Of a DNA stretch of 64,000 nt, positions 1-10,984 are shown piece after piece; within the stretch, counting starts at the first letter, position 1, and every line of letters starts with the position of its first letter. Made by a program: the position numbers and the translations under genes. Below the pieces are notes generated by a model, which made no database searches, was not told the origin of the DNA, and saw nothing but the letters and a program-made list of their open reading frames with translations. Where the stretch lies: the NCBI GenBank assembly GCA_029204225.1, contig CM055097.1, positions 45,263,366-45,327,365 of the forward strand, written 5' to 3'. The DNA is from Diphasiastrum complanatum (taxonomy: Eukaryota > Streptophyta > Lycopodiopsida > Lycopodiales > Lycopodiaceae).

Positions 1-660
1 TGATGTATCATCATTCCCTTCAATATGTTTTTAGAAGTATATGAAAATTAAAATTGTTTCAAGGCCATAGTCTCTTGCATGCAAGTTCAATATGCTACCC
101 AAAATTGCTTCATAAGGTCATTTCGGTTTTAACGATTCAAGGTTTTTCTTCCAAGCAAATTCCTTGCCGCTTAAGTTAATGATATCTAATTTTGGCTAGC
201 CAGTTGGGCGTTCCATCTCTTTGACATAGTTTCCATCAAACACATTTGCTTCAACCACTTTTAAAACTTTGGACCCCTTCCATGTATTATTCTCTCAAAT
301 TTTGCATATTATCTCGTAAGTTGTTCCAGGTCTTTACTTCGACTGTGCAATGTGATGTTTCAAACTTGCTACATTTTGATGCCTAGTTTTGAAGCTATTT
401 TAGTTGCAAGACTACCCTAATGTAGGGGAAAATTAAGTTTTTAATGTTTGCAAAAATTTAACCTTCAAAACTGTTTGCAAACTCACATGCTTGAAGGTTG
501 CATATGTTTGCTGGTAACTTTGCCCATTACTAGTGGCTTACCATACCGATTCATTTGACATTAGTACAATACCTCAAGCGAACAAATTCTCTTTTTATAT
601 TGTAATCTTTAGGTTGTGTGGATACCTGTGTACTTGGGATCATGGTCTTGCTTAGACGAT
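1..660. other. No gene recognised
   Basis: AT-rich sequence with no convincing coding frame. It lies directly downstream (minus-strand sense) of a broken copia integrase, where a linker and reverse transcriptase would be expected, but no RT motif was found in any frame. It may be unrelated flanking DNA. Confidence 0.5.
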
Positions 661-661
661 A

Positions 662-1162
662 TCACGAATTTGTATTTGTAATATGCTGAATGTGTGTCAA
701 GACGTTGTTTGGATGTTCTGATTGGCTATATTTTAGCTTGTTTGTCAGGTCTATTAGAACCCAGTTGGGCTTATGTTTTGTAGAATGTGGGTGGTGTTGC
801 AGGCTTCTGCCCAAGACGAATTCGACAAACTCATATGACTGATCATTGAGCAAGTGCCTTCCATGATGGTCATGTTCTTATGCTCCACTACCCCATTATG
901 CTGAGGTGTATAAGATTGAGTAAACTGTCATCTTATACTATGCTCCTTGCAGAAGTCGTCAAACTTATTTGACTTGTATTCACCGCCACTATTAAATTTA
1001 AGGACTTTTATCCTTGCATTGACCTGATTTTCAACCATCGCCTTGAAGTGCTTAAAATGTTTGAATGCTTTTGACTTTTTCTTCAAAAAATATATCCATG
1101 ACTTCCTTGATTTGTCATCAGTGACGGTCATGATGTAATATGATCCACCATGAGAGTCCCAG
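662..1162 (-). pseudogene. Ty1/copia integrase, C-terminal half (copia-1)
   Basis: Minus-strand reading gives a copia integrase core: SHGGSYYIMTVTDDKSRK, then a lysine-rich YFLKKKSKAFKHF stretch, GGEYKSNKFDDFC, and YTPQHNGVVEHKN with the third catalytic Glu. The residue before GGEY that is normally the second catalytic Asp reads Asn-Ser (FNSGGEY), so it would be inactive. Frames change near position 850 and homology fades near 700; no RT follows. The N-terminal half lies 7.4 kb away at 8563-9080 on the same strand, because a hAT element interrupts the gene at 1163-1170. Assignment to copia is firm; the exact 3' limit is approximate. Confidence 0.8.
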
Positions 1163-1170
1163 ACATGAGG
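1163..1170. repeat. Left target-site duplication of the hAT insertion
   Basis: The octamer ACATGAGG here matches GCATGAGG at 8555-8562 in 7 of 8 positions; the difference is one transition. The copia integrase frame stops at this octamer and resumes at the other one. An 8-bp duplication is the hallmark of hAT transposition. Confidence 0.65.
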
Positions 1171-1194
1171 GTCCGGGCCGGATGTGGCCTTTTC

Positions 1195-1335
1195 GCGTCC
1201 GCGTCCGATGCCCGGACCTACACGCGGGGTCGGACGCGTCCAAAAAAAATTTGAAATTTTTTTGCTGGACGCGTCCAGCGTCCGGACGCGGACGCGTCCA
1301 TGGCCCAAAATGCGTTCGGCCCCGGACGCGTTTTT
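1195..1335. repeat. hAT subterminal GC-rich repeat cluster
   Basis: Several copies of the palindrome GGACGCGTCC and half-sites (GCGTCCG, CGGACGCG) are packed here with an A/T tract between them. Clustered subterminal motifs are where hAT transposases usually bind. A single inverted counterpart is at 8530-8539. Confidence 0.6.
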
Positions 1336-1408
1336 TTTTAAAACCCCAAACGCGTTTTAAAAAAAAAAAAACAGAAGGGCGCGCGGGCAGCGGACTGTTC
1401 CGCAGAAG

Positions 1409-1410
<2 letters not shown>

Positions 1411-1442
<32 letters not shown>
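1411..1442 (+). repeat. (AG)n microsatellite, 32 bp
   Basis: A perfect AG dinucleotide run upstream of the transposase start, purines on the plus strand. Confidence 0.95.
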
Positions 1443-1444
<2 letters not shown>

Positions 1445-1460
1445 ATGGTGTTTGTGTGTG

Positions 1461-1502
1461 AGTTTAGGATTTAGGGTTTAGGGTGCTTGGGTTTAGGGTC
1501 TA
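1461..1502 (+). promoter_or_regulatory. Telobox-like TTTAGGG cluster
   Basis: Three TTTAGGG-type units lie in about 40 bp between two GA tracts. Interstitial telomere motifs (teloboxes) are common in plant 5' leaders and promoters and, together with GA repeats, are known Polycomb-recruiting motifs in Arabidopsis. Here the role is inferred from motif content only. Confidence 0.45.
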
Positions 1503-1537
1503 GGAGGAGAGAGAGATATTAGATTTGCGTGCTTCTC

Positions 1538-1642
<105 letters not shown>

Positions 1643-4600
1643 ATGGCCGCTCGTCCCATTTTGGATGAGGTGGAGTTGATGCCCGACAAAAAGTGGTGTT
1701 GCCCTTTTTGTCGAAAGCAGTTCACAGGGAACGCCTCTCGGGTTTGAGCACATTTGGGGGGATTGCGAGTCCGACCCATGGGGGGACGCTACGGGATCGG
1801 TGTTTGTATGGTCATCCCCGCTGCAAAGAGGGCTCGCATTCTTGAGGCATATTCTGAGCCAGTTGTTGAGCCCGGCGAGTCGTCCACAGATGCCGCGGAC
1901 TCTGTTTCCATTGGTGCACCCACTACCACCGACCCTGCCACTGGTACACTTTGCGCCACTGCCCCCACCCCCACCGTCGCATCCGCACCTGCCACCGCCA
2001 GCGCCTCCGCTTCCGCCACTGCCTCCGCCTCCGCCACAACCACCCATACCCCCTCCGCCAGTACTCCCCATGGATCCACAGCCTCCACTGCTGCACCTAC
2101 GCCTGTGCCATCACCGTCAGATCTACACGGCCCGTCCACATCCTCCGCTTCCGCACCTACACCTATGCCACCACCTCCAGGTCCGCATCGTCCATCCACA
2201 TCCCGAGGCACCAGACAGATGTCCATGCCAGGATCTTTCAGAGAGGGGCAGCACAGAGAGGCCACCAAGTCCATAGCACAGATGTTCTATGACCTGAACC
2301 TCCCCTTTATCATGGCATCATCCCGCACCTTTCAAGAGGCTATTTCGAAAGTTACAGTCTGCGGGCCCGGCTACACACCACCCACAGCCGATGCACTACG
2401 CGGCCCTTTGCTCCAGGAGCGGGTTGCATCAGTCAAAGAGAGACTGGCTGCACTTCATGAGGCTTGGGATAGATACGGCTGTTCCATCATGGCTGATGGG
2501 TGGACTGATTGTCGTAGACGTCCACTCATCAACGTGATTGTTTCTAGTTGTTACGGTTCCATGTACCTGCGCAACATCGACGCCTCCGAGGCAGGGAGAG
2601 TGCATTCGGCCGAGTACATTTATAGCATCATCCGCGCAGCGATAGAGAAGGTCGGGCCATAGCGCGTTTTCCAGGTAAATTTTCTTTCATTGGTTGCTTG
2701 GTCATTTACTGCTTAATGTCGATACAAAAGTTTTGCGTGGTTTTGCATTGATTGCAATGTGTTTCCAAGCTGTGAACTGATCGTGTGAACGTATCGCAAA
2801 AGGTTGTGACGGACAATGCGTCCAACTGCCGCGGTATGGGGGAGCTTCTTATGGCAGAGTACCCCTCCATTGTGTGGACTCCATGTGCGCACACTCACTG
2901 GACCTCCTCCTGCATTCCATCGGGTGCTTGCCTTGGGTCAGTGAGATTCTCACGAGGGCACTTGCAGTTGTGGACTTCGTCACACGCAAGCGCCGCATGA
3001 CTGCCCTTTTCCGCGCATTCAGCAGGTAAGATGCTACTTATTTTTTTGGCTCGTTTAAGATGCTTCTTTTTTTTCGCTCGTTCCATGTGTGCCTCTCATT
3101 CCGTTTGTCAATGCAGGCTCGACTTGAAGAAGCCCGCTCGCACCCGCTTCGCCTACCAGTTCATCATGCTTGAGCGGCTACACAAGCTCAAGGGTGATTT
3201 GCGGGACATGGCTACTTCTGCAGAGTTCACCGCCATGGACCTGTCCACGACCCCAGAGGGCTTGGCCTTCCACGACATCCTCTTCATGGAGCCTTTCTGG
3301 GTGGATATGCAGCAGCTTATGGACGTCATGTGCCCCATCTACTCTGTTTTGAGGCTCGTTGATCGCGAGGGGTGCACGATGGGCCTCATATACGAGTTCA
3401 TGGACCGCATAGGCGAGTCTCTCCAGCGTTCTGAGCTGGACCGGGCCAGGTATAACTTTTTCCGTCTCACCATCTTTCTTTCCATTCACACTCTGTTTCG
3501 TCTTGCTTTCGCAACACGATGGTATGTAATTGTTGCCTCCATATGGTATGGTCCACAGGTTGGAGCCTATTCGGCGGTTGTGGCAGGGACGATGGGATAA
3601 GTTTCACCGGCTCATTCATAGTGTGGCCGACATACTGCATCCGCTGTTTCAGAGCGAGAGGCAATACGAAGATGCAGAGCTGCATGCGGACTGGTTCTCA
3701 AACATCCGCCTCCTCAGCAGCGACACTGGTATCCGCAGCAGGCTCGAGGAGCAGAGGCTCAGTTACAGGTAAACCTTGCTTTGTCGTACGTTGTGGTTCG
3801 TTCAATTTCCCTACGTGGGGCCCGGGCTCATGTGTACTCATGCACATTGCTGCTCAACTATAGGCATTGTCTGGGGCTGTTCGGCGAGGACCTTGCACGT
3901 GTTCGAGAGAACAAGCTTTTGCCTGTATCATGGTGGGAGAGCTACGACGCTGGACAACCAGACTTGAGGACGCTCGCGCTCCGAGTCCTTTCACAGATAT
4001 GTTGTCCAATCTCATTCATCCAACCAGTTTTTGCATTTTCTCTACAAGGTCGGTACTCACTCAAGTTGTTGCCAATTAATGCAGGACTGTTCTGCTTGAG
4101 TGTGCGAGCGGAACTGGTCAGCTTTCAGCCTTGTTCACACGAACAGGCGGAACCGTCTGACGACTGAGCGAGGCAATGACTTGGTGTACTGCAACACCAA
4201 CACCAGGGTGGTTCGACGCATCACGGAGAGCATGAGGGCAGGAGGCGCACACGCCCTACCGCTGTAGGTATATTTTGTTGCTCTATCATTTTGCTTTCGT
4301 ATTAGTTTAAGACATTCAGTTTAATGCCCTCACGGTTGCTTCGGCTATTCTCACGAATGATTGACTTCTGCAGGTCAATCCCGATGAGTGCCTGGTTGCA
4401 GCGGCGGATCATGAGGCAGAGCCAGAGGTTGATGCAGACGATGCCGCTCGGCGTGCTCTGCGGGGTGATCCCGAGGATGATGCCGATGCCGATGAGACCA
4501 CCCCCCTTCTTGCTGATGTTCCATTGCCCTCCTCTGATGATGAGCCCACATATGATTCAGACGAGACGATCGACCTTGCAGGGGATGGTTCACGTGCCCC

Positions 4601-4976
4601 ACCCAGTACTCCCGCTTCACGCCCCCTTTCAGATGATGGCTAGTCAGAGTTTGCGAGGGAGACAAAGGCTGCTGCCCAGAGACAGATAGTGCAGAGATGA
4701 CTCAGAGCATCACAGGCAGGCAGTTCCTCCCAGAGACCCCCTCATGGCAGAGGGAGACCCCCAGGCAGGAGTGTATCACAGAGGGTTCCTTCCGGCAGAC
4801 CCAGAGGCAGGCCAACCAAGAGGGGACGCACTGATGATTTTTCGTCTCTTGGCAGGCACTGGCCCAGACTTAGAGGAGTCCCAAATGCCTCTAGACTCCC
4901 AGCCAGACTTTGTATTTGACACCCCTGAGGATGCATCTGGCACACAGAGGGATGATTTTTTTAGCATAGAATTGTA
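1643..4976 (+). pseudogene. hAT transposase, multi-exon, disrupted
   Basis: The ATG at 1643 starts a BED-type finger (WCCPFCRKQF...NASRV, stop, AHL). The TGA at 1745-1747 replaces the expected basic residue. A Pro/Ala/Ser/Thr-rich linker follows, then a DUF659-like core with ADGWTDCRRRPLINVI. A TAG at 2660 precedes a donor at 2675; the next exon (from 2803) continues in phase with VVTDNASNC, then shifts frame near 2900 within the PCA...LDLLL motif. Later exons, each with GT/AG junctions, lie near 3117-3450, 3557-3769, 3864-3992 and 4084-4266; the last has the hATC dimerisation motif (CERNWSAFSLVHT...RNRL). The frame from 4374 encodes an acidic D/E tail and AT-hook-like GRGRP and GRPRGRP, with stops at 4641 and 4698. 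A final short acidic exon ends at 4976. The protein would be nuclear and bind transposon ends; this copy is dead. Confidence 0.8.
4791..4829 (+). other. AT-hook-like motif in the transposase C-terminal frame
   Basis: The frame that carries the acidic tail reads SGRPRGRPTKRGR here, a classic AT-hook with a basic flank. A weaker GRGRPPGR lies about 20 codons upstream. AT-hooks bind the minor groove of A/T DNA, and this element has A/T tracts beside its terminal palindromes. Confidence 0.5.
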
Positions 4977-5257
<281 letters not shown>

Positions 5258-5309
5258 AACACATCTGCATCTCCCCGTTAAAATATGAGCATGTTCAACC
5301 ATTCAACAT

Positions 5310-5405
5310 AACACGCTAAACCCGACACCCTAACAAATGGCACAGTTTACATAACACCCTAAACCCTAACAAATCATCATAAACCCACAACCCACAACCC
5401 CATAG
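5310..5405. repeat. CCCTAAA-type telobox and ACCCACAA-rich stretch
   Basis: Units of CTAAACCC/CCCTAA occur here beside the downstream GA tract, in the opposite orientation to the TTTAGGG cluster at 1461-1502. A simple AACCCACAACCC run and an ATCATAACC-rich stretch follow to about 5470. Confidence 0.6.
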
Positions 5406-5540
5406 CCATAACCATCAAAACAAGCCACAACCATAATCATCATAACCACATCCATAAACATCATCAACCCCATGTCCTCATTGTGTCGCAGGCATTGCAC
5501 CACAGGTATGTGCAACACTTGTGTAGCATTCACTTGAACT

Positions 5541-5933
5541 TGTGTAGAATGCTTTAGTGGTCCAGGAATACAGTTCACACGTTCGTGATTCCGATACGAA
5601 CCCAACGGATCGAGCCTGGCTCGATTCGGGTATCGTTTGGTCAAAATGGCGTTCGACGGGAGAGAAATGCAATTAGGTCACGTGAAATGGACTAGTTTTG
5701 CAGCTTTCCGTCCGACGGCCCAGTTTCTCCTATCGGGATCCGTTTTAGGTGCCGTTTGTTTCGGTCAGTGGACAACCTCAATATGAACCTGTGGGAACAG
5801 ATAGCACGAGGAACGAATGGCCAGCCGGCCCAAAACGTCCATCCGAAATTCGATGTTAAACAAGGCTTCAAGGACACTTTGTCTGGTCGGGACCCGAAAA
5901 CTGGGAGATGTTTCGGGGCCCCCGTGTCCGTAC
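5541..5933. repeat. Repeat X, copy 1 (about 390 bp)
   Basis: A non-coding unit that recurs twice in tandem at 6983-7742. Landmarks are GTAGAATGC near the start, GATCGAGCCTGGCTCGATTC (a near-palindrome), CTTTCCGTCCGACGG in the middle and GGGAGATGTTTCGG near the end. Copy 1 is clearly diverged from the others. No conserved reading frame is apparent. Confidence 0.85.
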
Positions 5934-5935
5934 TG

Positions 5936-6205
5936 TGCCATAAGTAATTAGTAAGCCGTTGAAGTTCATCCAGGGAGAAACGGATCCCTGTAGTGAATGG
6001 CACAGTTTTGCATAAGTAATTAGTAAGCCGTCGAAGTTCATCTGGGGGGAAACCGATCACATCATATAAGGCATAGTAGTGTGTAGGTCTCGTGGTTCCC
6101 TATAGTGAATGAAACAGTTTTGCATAAGTAATTAGTAAGCTATTGAAGTTTATCCGGGGGGAAACCGATCTTATCATATAAGACATAGTAGTGTGTAGGC
6201 CTGTG
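5936..6205. repeat. Repeat Y array A (about 112-bp units)
   Basis: Three head-to-tail units start CATAAGTAATTAGTAAGC at about 5939, 6011 and 6124. The first is shortened by an internal deletion of about 40 bp. Units contain TAGTGTGTAGG and end in a GTAGTGAATG..CAGTTTTG tract. The same unit recurs at 7781-7985. Confidence 0.85.
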
Positions 6206-6982
6206 CTGACAGAGGTAGCTATACTTCTTGTAGGACTTTCAGTAGGATATTGTATCTCAGAAGAGTGTGGATAACCTTCTTGCAAACGCTATATCTGGGA
6301 AAAATGAACTGTGGCAGGAATATTCAGGAACAAATCAGCTTTGGATCTGGATCTCTTTTATCAGGTTCCATGAAAAGTGTTGATGTCACAACATGTATCA
6401 CAAGAGATGTCTTCGTTCACTTCTACATTTGCCTACACCAATATTCTAATGAGGGAGTGTCTCAAGAGATTGTCACTCATCTAACATGAGCTGTTGTGGG
6501 TGGTCATGGTCTGCTGACTCACTAACTTTGCCAAGTTCATTTGATTCGTATCGGCATAATTGGATTCGTATCGGCATAATTCTGTTACTGCTGCAACAGA
6601 ACAGAATGGGATGATCGATCTTGTGGTTCCCTGTAGTGAATGGCATAGTTTTGCTGACCATTCACTCTTTTGGTGTCCATTCACTTCTGGAGTTTAAAAT
6701 TGTGAACAACAGTTTTGTTGCAGTTGTTTTCATCAGGCTACGGAATAGAGGACGCACACCACACAAGCCCATCAGAACGCGCAAAAGTGGGGACCTATCG
6801 TATGGTTTAGTGCCAAGGGTTAGCAAACAAACGGCGAAAAGGCCGACATCAAAGATACTGTTGAGCAAGATTCTGATGATGATGAAGAGTACAAGCCTTC
6901 AGTTAGCCAGGAAGAAAGTTCGATCTCTTCCATAACTTCAGAGTGCGACAGACGTATTGAAGCTCATCACATAGGCCATGGT
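6206..6982. other. Unassigned sequence inside the hAT element
   Basis: No gene or known domain recognised. A short direct repeat (TTGGATTCGTATCGGCATAA type, near 6545 and 6562) and a stray piece of repeat Y (near 6620-6650) were seen. Confidence 0.5.
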
Positions 6983-7742
6983 ACTGTGTAGAATGCATTA
7001 ATGGTCCAGGAACACAGTCCACAGGTTCGTGATCCCGATATGAACCCAAGGGATCGAGCCTGGCTCGATTCGGGTATTGTTCGGTCAAAATGGCCCTTCG
7101 ATTGAGAGAAACACAATTAGGTCAAGCGAAATGGACTAGTTTTGCAGCTTTCCGTCCGACGGCCCTGTTTCTTCAAATGGGATCCGTTTCAGGTGCTGTC
7201 TGTTTTGGCCAGTGGACAACCTCGATAGGAACCTGTCGGAACAGATAGGACGAGGAATCGACCGACGGTCGGCCCGCAACGTCCGTCCGAAGTTCGACGT
7301 TGAACAGGGCTTCAGGGACACTTCGTGAGGGACGGGAACTGAAAACATTTGGAATCGACAAAAATGGCCTAGGAATACAGACCACAGATTCGTGATCCCG
7401 ATACGAACTCAAGGGACTGAGCTTGGCTCGATTCGGGTATTGTTTGGTCAAAATGGCCCTTCGACGGGATAGAAACGCAATTAGGTCAAGCGAAATGGAC
7501 TAGTTTTGCAACTTTCCGTCCGACGGCGCCGTTTCTCCAAACAGGATCCGTTTCAGGTGCCGTCTGTTTCGGCTAGTGGACAACCTCGATAGGAACCTGT
7601 GGGAACAGACAGGACGAGTAAACGACCGACGGTCGGCCCGCAACGTCTGTCCGAAGTTCGACGTTAAACAGGGCTTCAGGGACACTTTGTCCGGTCGGGA
7701 CCTGAAAACTGGGAGATGTTTCGGAGCCCCCGTGTTGGTACG
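6983..7742. repeat. Repeat X, copies 2 and 3 in tandem
   Basis: Two adjacent copies (about 6983-7352 and 7353-7742) of the unit at 5541. Copy 2 lacks part of its 3' end; copy 3 is nearly full length and is followed, like copy 1, by repeat Y. X+Y therefore forms a higher-order unit present about twice. Confidence 0.85.
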
Positions 7743-7780
7743 CAAAATTTCGACAGCGTGTTGTAGCGTGTTGAAGTAGT

Positions 7781-7985
7781 GCCATAAGTGATTAGTAAGC
7801 TGTTGAAGTTCATCCGGGGAGAAACCGATCTCATCAACCGAGACATAGTAGTGTGTAGGTCTTGTGGTTTTCTGTAGTGAATGACACAATTTTGCATAAG
7901 TAATTAGTAAGCTGTTGAAGTTCATCCGGGGGGAAACCGATCTCATCATACAAGACATAGTAGTGTGTAGGTCTTGTGGTTTCCT
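7781..7985. repeat. Repeat Y array B (two units)
   Basis: Two head-to-tail units, starting near 7784 and 7897, of the same 112-bp sequence as 5936-6205. The second unit runs into a different short repeat. Confidence 0.85.
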
Positions 7986-8130
7986 GTCTTGAGAGCTTGT
8001 CACTCTTCTGGTGAGCATTGATTTCCCCCAGAGACTTCTGGTCCTGAGAGCTTGTCACTCTTCTGGTGAGCGTTCACCTCTCCCAAATCCTCTGGTGAGC
8101 ATTCACTTCTTTGAGACAGTCACCGATGCA
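7986..8130. repeat. Short direct repeats with CTTCTGGTGAGC core
   Basis: GAGAGCTTGTCACTCTTCTG recurs at about 7989 and 8047, each followed by GTGAGC and ATTGA/TTCAC; a third partial CTCTGGTGAGCATTCAC is at about 8090. A CCCTAAACCCTAAACC telobox follows at about 8131. Confidence 0.7.
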
Positions 8131-8554
8131 CCCTAAACCCTAAACCAGTAATATGTTTGCCATACAAACCATCATCTTCACTCCAAACCACTTTCAGATC
8201 TTTCTTTGCCGCTTTTTTGGAGCTTAGTTCCCAATGAAGGTTCATAATAATTTATGAACTGCCCATTAGTCATCGTTGTTTGGTAATATCTCAGTTATGG
8301 GAGGCATGGGTAGTGGTTAGGTCTGTTGCAAATTTTTTTTGGGTACCGTTTTCTTATTTTTTAACAGGAGGGGGCAGGTGGGTGCCAGACACCCTTTGAT
8401 AATTAATTCCGGGGGAAAGGGAGGGGCCATAAATTGCTTTTATTTCGCTTTGGGGATGTGGGACAGTGTGGGCTAGTGCCTGCATTTTTTTTCGTTTTTT
8501 TTTGAAATTTTTTTTTTTGAAAATGGGGGACGCGTCCAGGGTCCGCTTCCTTAG
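8131..8554. other. 3' terminal region of the hAT element
   Basis: Non-coding. It ends with T-rich tracts (8490-8520) and one GGACGCGTCC palindrome (8530-8539), mirroring the left end in inverted order. Confidence 0.5.
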
Positions 8555-8562
8555 CATGAGGC
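8555..8562. repeat. Right target-site duplication of the hAT insertion
   Basis: GCATGAGG, the partner of ACATGAGG at 1163-1170. On the minus strand it lies in the copia frame directly after the HTDLCGP motif. Confidence 0.65.
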
Positions 8563-9080
8563 ATAGGTCTTATTGGTCCACACAAGTCTGTATGCACAAG
8601 TTCACAAATTTTCTTTGCACATCTTGCACCTCCTGTCTTGAACTTCTCTCGATGCTATTTGCCATAGATTGAACCCTCACATACAAGTTCTTGGTTGTCT
8701 TCAATCCTTCAAGTATAGTGAGTCTCTTCAGCAATCTCAGATTTCCAAAATTTAAGTGACCCATCCGTCGATGCCATAAATCACTTTGCGACATCAAAGA
8801 GGATGCTAAACCACACTGTCCAGGTATAAGTGCATTCAATCTATAAAGTCTACGACTTGTTTCTGGAAATCCATTGGCAACAATCTTAAATTGATGATCC
8901 ATGTCCTTCACTTGTCTTTGTGAAATTCCACATTCAGATGTTGATCCGTAATTATGCCAACTGAGAGTAGATTTTTTTTCAGGCCTAGTAGATATAGGAC
9001 CTTGTCACTTTTTCTTACTTTGCCATTAGGTAATTGAATTGGCACTGTACCTATCCCACAAATTTGGCACTAGTCACACA
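8563..9080 (-). pseudogene. Ty1/copia protease-end, GAG-pre-integrase and integrase start (copia-1)
   Basis: On the minus strand, from 9080 downward, a protease tail-like stretch (LGLKKNLLSVG type, frameshifted) is followed by a GAG-pre-integrase domain with LWHRRMGHLNFGNLRLL and then, after a frameshift near 8600, HTDLCGPIRPMPHA, which carries the first catalytic Asp of the integrase core. The reading resumes at 1162 beyond the hAT insertion. The zinc-binding Cys residues of the integrase N-terminus are degraded. The gag and the protease active site were not found upstream, so this is a 5'-truncated copy. Confidence 0.8.
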
Positions 9081-9588
9081 GTCAATGTAATTGCGTCACC
9101 TCATATACACATAACAGTTCAGTCACCTGCAGTAGAAATTGATGTTTGGAAACTTTTGAGTATCAATATGGGCACATGAGGTGGGACAAAACAGGCATCT
9201 TTTTGCATTACTTGATCTGCTATTTTCAAATGTCAACATCGATGTTGTTCACGCTATGGACAACAATCTTTGCACGTTGCAGAGCTCATTGCTCTCAGGT
9301 CTCAAGATTTTGATGCACCAGTGATTCAATGTATGGTGCTGTAGATACTTTATTTTTTACATTTGTGTGATACAGCAGACAGTTCTGTTTGAACTTAACT
9401 TTCATTGTCTCCAAATATCAGACAAAAGGGTTGTGTTAAAAACAATAGCAACACCAGAGCTCCAATGTGACTATGAATTGTGTATTGTGGTTGTATATAA
9501 CTCAACTGTTAAAAGCAAACACTCAGAAACCTAGCAATTTTGTCTGAGAGCGTAGGGATGCTTATGAAATGTGAAAATCTATATGCAG
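9081..9588. other. No gene recognised; probable intron of the downstream host gene
   Basis: Non-coding, ending in the acceptor TATATGCAG at 9580-9588. If the host gene has more 5' exons, they lie upstream of the copia/hAT insertion or outside the window. Confidence 0.4.
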
Positions 9589-10011
9589 ATTGTTGCTGAA
9601 GATAAGATGAAAGACCTATCATTTTCTCCTGCTGAAAATTGTGATTGCATGAAAGAGATTGAAGGTCATTGTGATGGAGATGCGATGGTTCATACAAAGG
9701 ATCGAAGGAAAAAAAAGAAAAAGAAAAATAAAGGAAACTTAACTAACCCAATGCAGATTTTTGCGTTCAGTGAAGAGAAACAACAAAAGCTGGATCAAGA
9801 AAAAGCTGCTTTGCCTTGCACAAAGGACATGGTGAAAAAAACCTTATTAAAGTGTGCAACATTTCCTTCTCCTTCAAAAGTTCATCATCTGGAAATTGAA
9901 TCTATGAAGATCAGAGGTTTGAAGGTTCAAGCGATTCATAATGTTGAACTGGCTGACGAGCTGCAGAATTCATTGAAAGGGTCCACGTTGGAACAATCCA
10001 ACCTTCCAGCA
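9589..10011 (+). CDS. Plant protein of unknown function, internal exon A
   Basis: This exon is open for 141 codons, from an acceptor-like TATATGCAG to a strong donor (GCA/GTAAGT at 10012). Both ends are phase 0. The protein is hydrophilic, with a basic run of lysines (KDRRKKKKKKNKG) typical of a nuclear localisation signal, and ends in ELADELQNSLKGS...QSNLPA. It joins in phase to the exon at 10722. No transposon motif is present and the frame is undamaged, unlike its surroundings, which argues for a host gene. Start codon and upstream exons were not identified. The function is unknown; nuclear location is inferred. Confidence 0.6.
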
Positions 10012-10721
10012 GTAAGTCTAACCCACTGCAATGGGCTCTTGCGAGTCAGGAAAGTATGGTTGTTTTGTTCTAATCTAGTTCATGGGCTCTATTTCACTTT
10101 GTTTACTTCAGTGACTACATTAACTTCAACGTTATGAAGGTGGACAGAGTGCAAGATGTAGCTTCTACTGTCATACATCAGAGAGGGAGAGTGTAACACT
10201 CCATTCTGAAAAGAAGTTGGCAGTAAGCAGTAAGTTGGAACTTGGAGGGAACAAATGTGTTTCATGTAAATTTAGAAATTAGCATGCTGTTCTTTTCTGC
10301 AAGTGATTACTACTTTACTGTCTGATACATAGACAGCAGCTGTGTCTAACATATGCAGAAGTACTTTTGTATGCTATGTTCAAAGTCAATTTTGTCAGAA
10401 AGGTCCATCTAGATTCTAGTGATAGTTTGTCTTTATGCATGTTGAGGTATTTGGATTGCAGATGTCATTACCAGCAGAATTAATTTTGCTTTGGTTTTCA
10501 ACAAGTCGGAGTTGAATTTATGCATTGAATAATTTTTTCGGTAGACCAACTAGTCAGGAACAAAATATTCCTATGTTTGTAAGGCCATGTAGTAGTAGGA
10601 GACCTTTTGTAGAATAAGAATCTGACTGAAATGGGAAGGCCGATCCATGTTATTACAGTGACTTTTGGTTTTGGTATGCCTTTTTCATAATCAATTTGAC
10701 GATTGCTGAATTTCTCTTTAG
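10012..10721 (+). other. Host-gene intron, 710 bp
   Basis: Bounded by GTAAGT and TTTCTCTTTAG. No transposon or ORF was recognised inside. Confidence 0.55.
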
Positions 10722-10984
10722 ACTTCATGCATACTGCGTTCGGCACTTCGAGGAGGCCACGAGGAGAAAGGTTTGGGACCAAGACCAAAGCTACAAGTGA
10801 AGTGGGCTGCAGAAGTCTACGAGCCTCCGATCACAAGTATTTCTCACACAGTTGGCTTTCGCCAACAATTCAGAAAAACAGAACATAGAAGGAGCCAAAA
10901 ATCGAAGTCTTCTAAAGATAAAAAGTCACCTGAGAAAATCAAGACAAATCTTTCAGTTACATCTAAAGAAGAGCATGTTTTTGA
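10722..10984 (+). CDS. Plant protein of unknown function, exon B with the GPRPKLQVKW motif
   Basis: Open from the acceptor at 10721 to a GTATGT donor at 10985. It reads TSCILRSALRGG, then GLGPRPKLQVKWAAEVYEPP, ITSISHTV and a Lys/Ser-rich basic tail (RRSQKSKSSKDKKSPEK). The block K-x-KW-A-x-(E/D)-VY-(D/E)-PP followed by SHT and a basic tract resembles a conserved motif I associate with uncharacterised plant-specific nuclear-type proteins; I cannot name the gene. The exon ends after two codon bases, and the exon at 17154 supplies the third, giving Glu. This is the best evidence of a real host gene in the window. Confidence 0.65.

Noticed and set aside
1461-1502. A relic of a real telomere or a chromosome-fusion site
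   Set aside because: Only three TTTAGGG-like units are present, in a gene leader next to GA repeats; this is typical of teloboxes.
1789-2274. Minus-strand and alternative-frame ORFs over the Pro/Ala-rich linker of the transposase
   Set aside because: Open frames arise from the GC-rich, low-complexity linker; the BED and DUF659-like motifs fix the plus frame starting at 1643.
5366-8058. Minus-strand ORFs of 60-170 codons within repeats X and Y
   Set aside because: The frames follow the repeat structure, differ between copies and have no recognisable domain.
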